Positions 36,152 to 44,436 of a DNA stretch of 64,000 nucleotides are shown here, in pieces. Each line of letters begins with the position of its first letter. Positions within the stretch are counted from its first letter, which is position 1. The stretch is from assembly GCA_003577145.1 (NCBI GenBank), contig QEUP01000005.1:59897-123896 (forward strand), given 5' to 3'. The notes under the pieces are model-generated. The model made no database searches. It was not told where the DNA came from and was given only the letters and a program-made list of their open reading frames with translations. The DNA is from Acidobacteriota bacterium. Its GTDB lineage: Bacteria; Actinomycetota; Acidimicrobiia; Acidimicrobiales; Microtrichaceae. The position numbers were made by a program, and so were the translations under genes.

Positions 36152-37531
36152 GTGCACGGTGACCCCCACGCCCCGCGCCCCGGGGAGCCCCCGTACGAGC
36201 CCGCTGCCGCAGGTGCCGCTGCCGACGAGCTCGACCTCCACGTCGCCCCCGGGCCGTGGTACCGGGACCGCGGGTTCCGTTGGGTGGCGCTTGTCGTGGT
36301 TGTGGTTGCGCTCTCTGTGAGAGCGGTGACAACGCTGGTCGCCTACCAGGACCTGCCCCTCGGGCTGGACGACAACTTCTACTACCACGAGCAGGCTCGG
36401 TTGCTCGCCGAGGGTGAGGGCTACGCCAATCCCTTCGTGTACGCCGACACCGGGGAGCTGGTGGCGACCGCCCAGCATCCGCCCCTCTACTCGACCTACC
36501 TGGCGGCAGCTACCGTGCTGGGAGCAGACACCCCCCTCGCTCATCGTCTGGCCTCGGCTCTGCTCGGCGTGGCAACCGCCCTGGTGCTGGCCCTGCTGGC
36601 GAGAAGGCTGGGGGGCAACCGTGCCGGCCTGCTCGCAGGACTGATCGCCGCGGTCTACCCGAACTTGTGGATCAACGACGGGTTGATCCTGTCCGAATCC
36701 CTGTACGCGCTGACGATCGCGGTGTTGATGTGGGCCGCATACGCCTTGTGGCTCCAGCCCAGGGTGTGGCGGGCGGCGGTGTTGGGGGCCGCGATATCGA
36801 TCGCGACGCTCACGCGGAGCGAGGCGGTCGCGCTGTTCGCGTTTCTCGCACCACCCCTCATCCTCTGGCTGGGAGGGCTGGCCCTGCGGGTTCGTCTCCG
36901 GTACCTGTTGGTGTGCGGCCTCGCCGGCTTGGCAGTCCTCTCACCCTGGATGATCCGCAACCTCCTCAGCTTCGACGAGCCGGTGCTGCTCTCGTCGGGC
37001 AGCGGTTACGTCCTCGACATCGCGAACTGCGACACGACCTACTCGGGAGAGTACCTGGGCTACTGGCACACCGACTGCGGGGCACCCTCCTGGCCCGCCG
37101 GTGACGAGTCGGTGATCGAAGCGGAGTTGAGGGCCGACGGCATCGGCTACATCACCGCTCACCTGAGCGAGCTCCCGGTCGTCCTGCTGGCTCGGACCGG
37201 TCGCCTCTGGGACCTCTACCGGCCCTTCCAGGGGGTGGAGCTGAACACCTTCTTCGAGCGCCGGGGCGAGATACCCTCATGGCTGGGCCTGTTCATGTAC
37301 TGGGTCCTCCTGCCGGCGACGGTGTACGGGTTGGTGGTGTGCCGCAGGAGGAGCATCACGATCATCCCGCCGATCGCGCTGGCGCTGATGGTGACGATGA
37401 CCGCCGCGATGGCCTTCGGTATCACCCGCTACCGCGTCCCCGTCGACGTGGCCCTCGCCCTGTTCGCCGGTCTGGCATTCGATGCGGTTCTCAACCGCAT
37501 GCGCTCCCCGAGGATTGCTGCCGCTTCATGA
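36152..37531 (+). CDS. GT39-type polyprenyl-sugar glycosyltransferase, paralogue A
   Basis: 459 residues with about 10 membrane helices. After helix 1 comes the catalytic-loop region DDNFYYHEQARLLAEGEGYANPF, followed by the family landmark YPNLWINDGLILSESLYA. An extracytoplasmic loop contains NCDTTYSGEYLGYWHTDC, whose paired cysteines are conserved in its three paralogues in this window. The end reads FGITRYRVPVDVALA. Such GT-C enzymes use polyprenyl-phosphate sugars outside the membrane. The GTG at 36152 is chosen from the leaderless -10 box and loss of helix content upstream. The stop overlaps paralogue B (ATGA). Confidence 0.85.
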   Translation: MHGDPHAPRPGEPPYEPAAAGAAADELDLHVAPGPWYRDRGFRWVALVVVVVALSVRAVTTLVAYQDLPLGLDDNFYYHEQARLLAEGEGYANPFVYADTGELVATAQHPPLYSTYLAAATVLGADTPLAHRLASALLGVATALVLALLARRLGGNRAGLLAGLIAAVYPNLWINDGLILSESLYALTIAVLMWAAYALWLQPRVWRAAVLGAAISIATLTRSEAVALFAFLAPPLILWLGGLALRVRLRYLLVCGLAGLAVLSPWMIRNLLSFDEPVLLSSGSGYVLDIANCDTTYSGEYLGYWHTDCGAPSWPAGDESVIEAELRADGIGYITAHLSELPVVLLARTGRLWDLYRPFQGVELNTFFERRGEIPSWLGLFMYWVLLPATVYGLVVCRRRSITIIPPIALALMVTMTAAMAFGITRYRVPVDVALALFAGLAFDAVLNRMRSPRIAAAS

Positions 37532-39351
37532 CGACCGAGGTCGACCCAGTTCCGGAGCCGGAGGGCCGGGCGCGCGCTCGGGACGGTTACGGGCCTGCCG
37601 GTAGCGTCTTCCTGACCGCCCTCTCGGCCATAGCCGCAGCGGGGCTCGCCTTGCGCTGGCTGTGGGTGCTGGTGGTGAAACCGACCTGCGATTCCGCCGC
37701 CGGTAGCGAGCCTGGGTCTGGCTGCTTCCAGATCTGGGGCGATGCGCTCTATCACCACTTCCAGGGGGTGTTGATCTCCCAGGGCCACTGGTTCAAGGAC
37801 TCCGCTACCTACTTCGTGACCGGCGAACTGCGAGACAGCGCCGGCGACCCGCCCCTTTATGCGTCCTTCTTGGGTTTCGTATCGTGGTTCGGAGGCGGCG
37901 GGCTGAGAGTGGTCGCCCTGGTGGTCGGCGCCGCCCTCGTCGGGACCCTCGCCTGGATCGCCTACCGGCTGAGGGGGCGTCGCGCCTCGGTGCTCACGGC
38001 GCTGATCGCGGGCGGGCTGCTGGTCCTGCTGTATCTTGCCGACGGCACGACCGTCACGACACAGCGGATGGCCTCGGCGGTCGTCGGGGCTGCTGCGATC
38101 GTGCTGATCGGGTTGGCCACGCGCCAGATCTTCGGGGATCGGGCCGGCCTGGTGGCGGCGGCCCTCACGGCTGTCTACCCCCACCTCTGGATCAGTGACT
38201 GGATGCTGATGTCGGAGTCGCTGTACGCGCCGCTGATCGCCCTCACCATCATGGCGGCGTATCGTTTCTGGCGGAAGCCGTCGGCCCTGTCGGCGGTCCT
38301 CCTCAGTGCAGCGATCGCAGTGGCCACGCTGACCAGGGCCGAGGCGGTGCTCCTCTACGGGTTCTTGGTGCTGCCGTTGTTCTTGTGGGAGCGATCGTTG
38401 GAGTGGCGCCGCAGGGTGGCCCTGGTCGGCCTGGCCGCAGCAGTTGCCTTCGTCATGATCTTCCCCTGGATCGGCTACAACCTCGTTCGCTTCGAGCAGG
38501 CTTCGGTGTTCTCGCTCTCGAACGGGACCGGCAGCGTTCTCTCCTCGGCATCCTGTGACGAGACCTACTACGGGGACGCCATGGGCTACTGGGCCAACTG
38601 CCTGACCGAGCCCTTCGGCGGCGAGATCGGCGCGGACGGTGCGGGGAAAGAACTGGAGCAGGCGGTCGACGAGGTGCTCCTGGTCGATGAATACTCGAGT
38701 GAGCTCATCGGCGCCGGTGCGGTCCGCGTGAACGGCGACACGGTGCGCGACGCCGAGCAGACGCTCGACGAAGCCGACGTCATCGAGGTGGATCTCGACC
38801 CCGCGGTGCTCGACGAGTCCGAGAGGGACCTGATCGTGCGGGCCCAGGCCATGGACTACATAAGGGGCGACCTCGATCGGTTGCCCGTTGTCATGGCTGC
38901 TCGCGCGGGCACGATGTGGGAGTTGTACCGGCCTATGCACAAGCTTCGCATCGATTACCAGGTCGAGGGCCGAGGCCGCTGGACTTCGATAGCCGGCTTG
39001 GCGATGTTCTACGCCCTGTTGCCCCTTGCCGTCGTCGGTGTGGTGGCTCTGCGCCACCGCCGCATTCCCGTCAGCCCTCTGTTGGCACAGGCCGGCGCGG
39101 TGACTGTCACCGCTGCCATCAGCTTCGGCGTCACCCGTTACCGGGTTCCGGCAGACGTCGCGCTGGTGATCCTGTCGGCGGTGACGCTGGAGTTGCTCCT
39201 TCGACGTGTGATGGCCTCCCTCCGGGGACGGGCAAGACCTGTCCGGGGTCGCGCCGACCGGGTCGAGGTGAGCGGGGCGCGGGAAGCCGAGGTTGCGGAG
39301 TCCGACGAGCTCTCCGAGGGGGGTGCGCCGGTTGGCGGCTCCACGAACTGA
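37528..39351 (+). CDS. GT39-type glycosyltransferase, paralogue B with loop insert
   Basis: 607 residues, the largest of the four paralogues. It keeps the shared framework (GDALYHHFQG, YPHLWISDWMLMSESLYA, SCDETYYGDAMGYW, FGVTRYRVPADVALV). In the Cys-containing extracytoplasmic loop it has an extra acidic segment near residues 394-430 including AVRVNGDTVRDAEQTL and ADVIEVD, resembling the beta-turn end of S4-like domains. The function should be sugar transfer from a polyprenyl carrier. It overlaps paralogue A by 4 nt (ATGA) and is followed by the GNAT gene with a small overlap. Confidence 0.85.
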   Translation: MTTEVDPVPEPEGRARARDGYGPAGSVFLTALSAIAAAGLALRWLWVLVVKPTCDSAAGSEPGSGCFQIWGDALYHHFQGVLISQGHWFKDSATYFVTGELRDSAGDPPLYASFLGFVSWFGGGGLRVVALVVGAALVGTLAWIAYRLRGRRASVLTALIAGGLLVLLYLADGTTVTTQRMASAVVGAAAIVLIGLATRQIFGDRAGLVAAALTAVYPHLWISDWMLMSESLYAPLIALTIMAAYRFWRKPSALSAVLLSAAIAVATLTRAEAVLLYGFLVLPLFLWERSLEWRRRVALVGLAAAVAFVMIFPWIGYNLVRFEQASVFSLSNGTGSVLSSASCDETYYGDAMGYWANCLTEPFGGEIGADGAGKELEQAVDEVLLVDEYSSELIGAGAVRVNGDTVRDAEQTLDEADVIEVDLDPAVLDESERDLIVRAQAMDYIRGDLDRLPVVMAARAGTMWELYRPMHKLRIDYQVEGRGRWTSIAGLAMFYALLPLAVVGVVALRHRRIPVSPLLAQAGAVTVTAAISFGVTRYRVPADVALVILSAVTLELLLRRVMASLRGRARPVRGRADRVEVSGAREAEVAESDELSEGGAPVGGSTN

Positions 39352-40276
39352 CACCGACGCCTCCCTCGCCGCGGCGACGGAGCTGCTCGGTGCCGAACTA
39401 CCGGATCCACGCTTCGGGGACGACGCCTATCTCCGCTGGCTCTACCTCGACAACCCGTGTGGTCGGGGTTTTTGGGGCAACCGCCTCGAGGACGGCCGCC
39501 TGATGGGCCATTACGCCGTGATTCCGCAGAACTACCGCGCAACGGATCGCCCTGTCAGGATGGTCTTCTCGCTCAACGCCGTCACGCGGTCCGAAGGCCA
39601 GCGCAGGGGTCACTTCGTGTCGATCGGCGAGGAGGTCTACGAGCGGGCGCGGGAGTGGGGCGCCGACGGGGTCATCGGGGTGTCCAACGACAACTCGACC
39701 CCTCCTGTCGTGAAGAAGCTCGACTTCCGCCTGCTGGGGCCTCTTCCCGTGAAGGTGATCGTGCCCTGCGCCTCGATCGGCGACGGCTGGGAGCACCACG
39801 AGATCAGTGGCTCCTTCCTCGACTCCGCCGAGTTCGACCGGCTCGCTGTCGGCCTCGACCATTTGCCACGCTGGGGGTGGCGAAACCGCTGGACCCCCGA
39901 ATACCTGCACTGGCGGTTGTCGTCTCCCAACAGCGCCGGCTGGCACTTGCATGCCGACGACGACTTCGTGGTGGTGAGCACGCGCTCAGAGACCGGTCCG
40001 CTCCCGGTGGCGGTCATCCTCAAGCTCATGGCCCGGCGCAAGGCGGGCCGATGGTTGTCGGGCCAGAGGGCGGTGAGCGCAGTGTGTCGTCATCTGCGGA
40101 CGCCGTTGGCGATCTACGCCGGCTTCAATGCCGATGTGCGGGTGTACGGTGTGCAGCCGCCCCGTCGCCTCCAACCGGCTCCGCTGAATCTGATATACCG
40201 CGAGCTGAGCAGCGCCGCACCCAAGCTCGGATTCAGGCTGGACACCTTCGAGTTCCTCGACTTCGACGCCTATTGA
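39332..40276 (+). CDS. GNAT-family acetyltransferase
   Basis: 314 residues. A GNAT fold is indicated by FWGNRLEDGRLMGHYAVIP, the acetyl-CoA loop SEGQRRGHFVSIGEEVYERA and VIGVSNDNSTPPVVKKLDF. Members of this type sit in polysaccharide loci and probably N-acetylate amino sugars or modify peptide-linked substituents. TTG at 39332 is preferred because GAGGGGG lies 9 nt upstream; GTG at 39323 is an alternative. It overlaps paralogue B by 20 nt, indicating one operon. The substrate is unknown. Confidence 0.8.
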   Translation: MAAPRTDTDASLAAATELLGAELPDPRFGDDAYLRWLYLDNPCGRGFWGNRLEDGRLMGHYAVIPQNYRATDRPVRMVFSLNAVTRSEGQRRGHFVSIGEEVYERAREWGADGVIGVSNDNSTPPVVKKLDFRLLGPLPVKVIVPCASIGDGWEHHEISGSFLDSAEFDRLAVGLDHLPRWGWRNRWTPEYLHWRLSSPNSAGWHLHADDDFVVVSTRSETGPLPVAVILKLMARRKAGRWLSGQRAVSAVCRHLRTPLAIYAGFNADVRVYGVQPPRRLQPAPLNLIYRELSSAAPKLGFRLDTFEFLDFDAY

Positions 40277-40295
40277 CCTCCATACGACAGAAGCG

Positions 40296-41147
40296 ATGAC
40301 GCCACCGATCACCTTCACCTTCGATCTCGAAGACCATCGACCGCATCCCCGAGCCCCTCTTCGCTATCCGACGATCACCCGAGAGGTCTTGTCCTTCCTG
40401 GAGGACAGACAGGTGAAGGGAACGTTCTTCGTCGTCGGGGAACTGGTCGAGGCGCAACCGGGCCTGATCCGAGAGATAGCGGAATGCGGCCACGAGATCG
40501 GTCTGCACGGCTGGCGTCACGTACCGTTGACGACTCTGACTCCGTCGTCGTTCAAAGAGGACACCACGAGGGGCAAGAGGCTGCTCGAGGACGTCGCCGG
40601 ACGACAGGTCAGGGGGTTTCGCGCCCCCACCTTCTCGCTGGTAGCCGAGAACGCCGACTGGGTCACGAGCGTGTTGAGCGAGCTCGGGTTCGAGTACAGC
40701 TCCAGCGTGCTACCCGCGCGCAACCCGCTGTTCGGCTACCCCGATGCTCCTGATCAGCCCTTCCGTTGGCCCGGCGGTCTGATCGAGCTGCCTGCTCCGC
40801 TGACAGGCGTGGGGCCGGCCCGGGTGCCCTACCTCGGTGGCGTCTATCTGCGGGTCCTGCCCTGGTCGGTGATCTCGTGGACCGTGAGACGCAGCCGAGC
40901 GGGGAAGCTGCCTTTCATCTACTGCCACCCCTACGACTTCGACACCGCTGAGGAGTTCTGGGTGGTCCCCGGGACCGGCAGGTTCGGGAGTCGACTGCTC
41001 TGGTTGAACCGTAAGGCGATGTACGAGCGAGTCGAGCGTCTCCTCGACCGGGGTGTGGGGGCACCGCTCGGGGAGCGGCTGGCGGATCTGCCGGGGTCCG
41101 ACCTTGTGTTCGGCAGCAGACCTGCTCCGGAGGGGCCGAGGCCATGA
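40296..41147 (+). CDS. Polysaccharide deacetylase (NodB homology)
   Basis: 283 residues. The NodB domain motifs are complete: catalytic base and metal Asp in FTFDLEDH (residues 9-14), metal His pair in LHGWRH near 71-75, the Arg segment GFRAPTFSL near 110, and a later PFIYCHPYDFD with His. It should remove N-acetyl (or O-acetyl) groups from a glycan, with a divalent metal. There is no signal peptide, so it likely acts on the cytoplasmic precursor. The stop overlaps the next gene as ATGA. Confidence 0.9.
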   Translation: MTPPITFTFDLEDHRPHPRAPLRYPTITREVLSFLEDRQVKGTFFVVGELVEAQPGLIREIAECGHEIGLHGWRHVPLTTLTPSSFKEDTTRGKRLLEDVAGRQVRGFRAPTFSLVAENADWVTSVLSELGFEYSSSVLPARNPLFGYPDAPDQPFRWPGGLIELPAPLTGVGPARVPYLGGVYLRVLPWSVISWTVRRSRAGKLPFIYCHPYDFDTAEEFWVVPGTGRFGSRLLWLNRKAMYERVERLLDRGVGAPLGERLADLPGSDLVFGSRPAPEGPRP

Positions 41148-41896
41148 ACGAGATGAACGGCGAGCTGGGCCAGCTCGACATGATCCACCGCCAGCCGCGA
41201 GCTGCTGTCGTGCAGCGCATCCCGTACCTGCGGGAGCGGGCGCGTGATCGCCGCGTCATCCACATCGGGTTCGCTGATGCAGGCTGTCGGGAGATGCAGG
41301 CCCTGTCGGGCGCCTGGCTTCACGCGCACCTGGCCGAGACGGCCAAGGAGTTGGTGGGCATCGATATAGACGAGGAGGGCGTCTCGGTGGCGGCCGCTCA
41401 GGGGTACGAGGCGTACCTGGCCGATTGCCGAGATCCCGAGCAGGTCGAACGTCTCGGCATCGAGCCGGCTGACCTCGTGATCGCGGGTGAGGTGATCGAG
41501 CACCTCGACGACCCGGGCTCGTTCTTCACCGGGTTGCGCGGGCTCGTCGCGCCCGGCGGTGTTCTCGTGGTCACGACTCCGAACGCGGCCGGGCTCTTGA
41601 ACGTGGCAGCGTCGCTGCTGGGTTACGAGATCAACCACCCGGACCATGTGGTGATGTTCACCTGGCGCACGCTGACCGCGCTCATGAGCCGCCATGGTTG
41701 GGTGCAGGAAAGGGTGCGGACCTACGTTCCGGAGGTAAAGGAGCTCGAGCCGCGCGGGCTGAAGATGAGACTGATGACCCTGGGTGTTCGTGTGGTGGTC
41801 GCGCTGGAACGGCTCATAGGGCGTTGGTGGGCACCTTTCGTGGCAGACGGCCTGATCATCGAAGCGTCAGCTCGAGAAGGCGGGCGCGAGGGTTGA
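41144..41896 (+). CDS. Class I SAM-dependent methyltransferase
   Basis: 250 residues. Motif I is the unusual VIHIGFADAG (normally VLDxGxGxG), followed by VGIDIDEEGVSVAAAQGY and IAGEVIEHLDDPGSFFTG with VAPGGVLVVTTPNA, typical of Methyltransf_11/23 enzymes in glycan loci. The altered motif I keeps two Gly and an acidic residue, so binding is plausible. It probably methylates a sugar residue or chain end. It overlaps its neighbours by 4 nt on both sides (ATGA, TTGA), so it belongs to the operon. Confidence 0.82.
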   Translation: MNEMNGELGQLDMIHRQPRAAVVQRIPYLRERARDRRVIHIGFADAGCREMQALSGAWLHAHLAETAKELVGIDIDEEGVSVAAAQGYEAYLADCRDPEQVERLGIEPADLVIAGEVIEHLDDPGSFFTGLRGLVAPGGVLVVTTPNAAGLLNVAASLLGYEINHPDHVVMFTWRTLTALMSRHGWVQERVRTYVPEVKELEPRGLKMRLMTLGVRVVVALERLIGRWWAPFVADGLIIEASAREGGREG

Positions 41897-43362
41897 CCAC
41901 CGAACTCGACTCCGAGCACGCCACCGGGCCTCGGCGATCAGCAGGCGGGAGCGCTCCCGGGGAGCAGGTCCGCAGGTGGCCGTTCTGGCCGACACTGGCA
42001 GCGATCGCTGCGGTGGGACTCGCCTTGCGCGTCCTCTTCGTGTTCGGCTCGGGGCGGACCTTCGAGTTCCTCTCGGATGCGTTCTACTTCCACCTGGGCG
42101 GCCAGGCGCTCGCCGACGGTGCCGGCTTCGTCGACCCCTACCGCTATGCCGCAGGGGAGTTGGTCCCGGCCGCCGGGCACCCACCGCTGTATCAGGTCTA
42201 CCTGGCGGTCCCCTCGCTGTTCGGCCTGGACAGCGTGCGCTCCCATCAGCTCGCCTCGACGCTGCTCGGAGCAACGATGGTGGTGGTCGTCGGCCTGGTC
42301 GGGCGAAGGCTCGCCGGCAGGCGGGCCGGCCTCGTTGCCGGCGCAGTTGCAGCCGTCTATCCGAATCTCTGGATCAACGACGCGATGCTCATGTCCGAGT
42401 CGATGTATGCATTGACCATCGCGCTCGTCCTGTGGGCCGCCTATGGCGCCTGGCAGCGAGCGGACACGTCGGGGGCAGCGGTGTTGGGGGCAGCGGTGGC
42501 GCTGGCCGCCCTCACACGGGCAGAAGCGGTGTTGCTGCTGGTCCTTCTCGTCGTTCCCCTCTTCGGCTTGATGAAGGCGCAGGCCCTTCGCCGCAAGGTC
42601 GTGCTGGTGGGAACCGCGCTGGCGGTCGCTTTGGCGGTCATGGCGCCCTGGGTCGGCTACAACCTCATCCGATTCGACCGGCCGGTGTTGTTGTCCTCAG
42701 GTGCGGGTCACGTTCTCGCAGCGGCCAACTGCGACCAGACCTACTCGGGCAACCTGCTGGGGTACTGGTCCCAGGATTGCCTGTTCGGGGAGCCGGCGCA
42801 GGGGGATCACTCGGTGTGGGAGGCCGCGGCCAGAGCAGAGGGGATCGACTACATGACCACCCACCTCGGCGAGGTGCCGGTTGTGGTGCTGGCACGCGTC
42901 GGTCGCCTCTGGGAGCTCTACCGGCCGTTGCAAGGGGTCGAGTTGAGCGCCTACGCGGAACACCGGGGTCTGTGGCCCACGCGACTGGCACTGGTCTCGT
43001 ACTACGTCCTCCTCTTGATCGGCGCCTACGGCCTCGTCGTGCTCTGGCGGCGAAAGGTGACCGTGGTTCCCATGGTGGCTCTTGCCGCAATGGTCACCTT
43101 CACCGCCGCGGTGAGCTTCGGGATCACGAGATACCGTGTGCCCGTCGACGTAGGGCTGGCTGTGCTCGCGGGCGTGGCCGTGGATCAATGGCTTCGAAAC
43201 CGGGCGACTGATGCGGCCTACTCGACGGCGTCGTCGGACTCGTCGCCTGCGACAGCGTCAACGCCGACCTCCCGTGTCGCCAACTCGGCCTTGAGCAGGG
43301 CGACCTGCTCGGCGAGAGACCGGGTGCGGTCCTGGAGGCGTGACAGCTCGAAGGAGAAGTGA
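41893..43362 (+). CDS. GT39-type glycosyltransferase, paralogue C
   Basis: 489 residues, closest in layout to paralogue A (YPNLWINDAMLMSESMYA, NCDQTYSGNLLGYWSQDC, FGITRYRVPVDVGLAVLAG). It is a multi-helix membrane enzyme expected to use polyprenyl-phosphate sugars outside the membrane. TTG at 41893 overlaps the methyltransferase stop as TTGA. The conserved part ends near 43205; the last about 48 residues are Ser/Thr/Arg-rich and lie antisense to the convergent DUF2304 gene, so that tail is likely an unconserved run-on. Confidence 0.85.
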   Translation: MTTELDSEHATGPRRSAGGSAPGEQVRRWPFWPTLAAIAAVGLALRVLFVFGSGRTFEFLSDAFYFHLGGQALADGAGFVDPYRYAAGELVPAAGHPPLYQVYLAVPSLFGLDSVRSHQLASTLLGATMVVVVGLVGRRLAGRRAGLVAGAVAAVYPNLWINDAMLMSESMYALTIALVLWAAYGAWQRADTSGAAVLGAAVALAALTRAEAVLLLVLLVVPLFGLMKAQALRRKVVLVGTALAVALAVMAPWVGYNLIRFDRPVLLSSGAGHVLAAANCDQTYSGNLLGYWSQDCLFGEPAQGDHSVWEAAARAEGIDYMTTHLGEVPVVVLARVGRLWELYRPLQGVELSAYAEHRGLWPTRLALVSYYVLLLIGAYGLVVLWRRKVTVVPMVALAAMVTFTAAVSFGITRYRVPVDVGLAVLAGVAVDQWLRNRATDAAYSTASSDSSPATASTPTSRVANSALSRATCSARDRVRSWRRDSSKEK

Positions 43363-43610
43363 ACCGTCAGCAGCATCAAGAAGGCGATGGCGGCCAGGAT
43401 TATGACGGTGGGTTCGTAGAAGATCCCGGCCTGGTGGGCGATCCAGGTCACGAGGTCCGGGAAGAGGGCCAACGGGACGAGAGCCAACCCGACGATCATC
43501 CATAGAACTGCGTACTTGCCCTGCAGCTGCCGCCGGCGGACGAGCAGGAGGATGAAGACGAGCACGCACGCCAGGCCGATTACCACGAGTAGCTGGGCTC
43601 GGGTCGTCAT
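43218..43610 (-). CDS. DUF2304 membrane protein
   Basis: 130 residues with three membrane helices (about 7-25, 35-52, 68-86). QGKYAVLWMIVG and a C-terminal coiled coil (FELSRLQDRTRSLAEQVALL) are typical of DUF2304. In many actinobacteria DUF2304 is encoded next to a polyprenyl-phosphate glycosyltransferase, as it is here (49 nt from the previous GT2 stop), and it may anchor that enzyme to the membrane or act as a flippase-like subunit; this role is inferred. It overlaps the end of paralogue C by 145 nt in the opposite direction. Confidence 0.85.
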   Translation of the reverse strand: MTTRAQLLVVIGLACVLVFILLLVRRRQLQGKYAVLWMIVGLALVPLALFPDLVTWIAHQAGIFYEPTVIILAAIAFLMLLTVHFSFELSRLQDRTRSLAEQVALLKAELATREVGVDAVAGDESDDAVE

Positions 43611-43659
43611 GGCTGCTCCTCGATGTTCGTGTGGCCGAGCCGGGCCTGATGCGACAAGG

Positions 43660-44436
43660 TCACGCTGGTGTGGTGCCTCGGCGGGCGCTCTCGGAGTGCT
43701 CCTGGCCGTCTACCGGTGCGTTCTTGACGCCCCTGCGGGGCGCCTTGCGGGAGACGCTGATCACCAGGAACACCCTCAGGAAATGGTAGAGCAGGCGGAG
43801 CCTGCGGTTCGACGGGCGGCCGGATTCGCGGACCCGCATCTGCACGGGTACCTCGCGGACATCGAAGCCGTTGGCACTCGCCATCAGCAACGCCTCCACC
43901 GACTCCATGTACTCGTAGGGGTACGTTCGGGCGAAGTACTCGAGCATCGGACGCGAGAACCCCCGGAAGCCCGAGCTCGTGTCCGTGAACGTCCTGCCGG
44001 TGAAGAGCCGCACAGTGAGCCGGAGAAGCCGCATGGCGCCACCGCGCACCTTCGACACGTCATAGCCGCCTACCCGATCGGCGAAGCGGCTGCCGATGAC
44101 GAGATCGGCGCCGTTGTCGAGCTCGGCGAGAAGAGCAGGGAGCTCGGCGGGGTCGTGTTGGCCGTCGCCGTCGAACTGCGCGGCACGGTCGTATCCGTGC
44201 TCAACGGCGTACAGGAAGCCGGTTCGAAGCGCGCCACCGATACCGAGGTTGAATGGCAGCGGCAGCACAGTGGCACCTTGCGCGCGGGCGACCTTCGCGG
44301 TGGAATCGGTTGAGCCGTCGTCGACCACCACGATGTCGAAGGCATCAGAGGTCGTGCCGAGCTCTTTGAGAACGCTGGGCAGTGCCTCCTCCTCGTTGAA
44401 CGCCGGGATTATGACGAGTGTGCGTTCACGGCCCAC
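43660..44436 (-). CDS. GT2 glycosyltransferase, DPM1-like
   Basis: 258 residues. The GT-A domain has LVIIPAFNEEEALPSVL, IVVVDDGSTDST and AAQFDGDGQHDPAELPAL (DXD), plus GIGGALRTGF, as in dolichyl-phosphate-mannose synthase-like enzymes making polyprenyl-phosphate sugar donors. The GTG at 44436 has GGAG 8 nt upstream and overlaps the acyltransferase stop by 11 nt; a start at 44481 would add 15 residues without family character. With DUF2304 directly downstream it forms a donor-synthesis pair for the GT39 enzymes. Confidence 0.88.
   Translation of the reverse strand: MGRERTLVIIPAFNEEEALPSVLKELGTTSDAFDIVVVDDGSTDSTAKVARAQGATVLPLPFNLGIGGALRTGFLYAVEHGYDRAAQFDGDGQHDPAELPALLAELDNGADLVIGSRFADRVGGYDVSKVRGGAMRLLRLTVRLFTGRTFTDTSSGFRGFSRPMLEYFARTYPYEYMESVEALLMASANGFDVREVPVQMRVRESGRPSNRRLRLLYHFLRVFLVISVSRKAPRRGVKNAPVDGQEHSESARRGTTPA

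Noticed and set aside
37429..39354. 641-residue minus-strand frame
   Set aside because: Antisense of GT39 paralogue B; His/Gln-rich composition typical of shadows.
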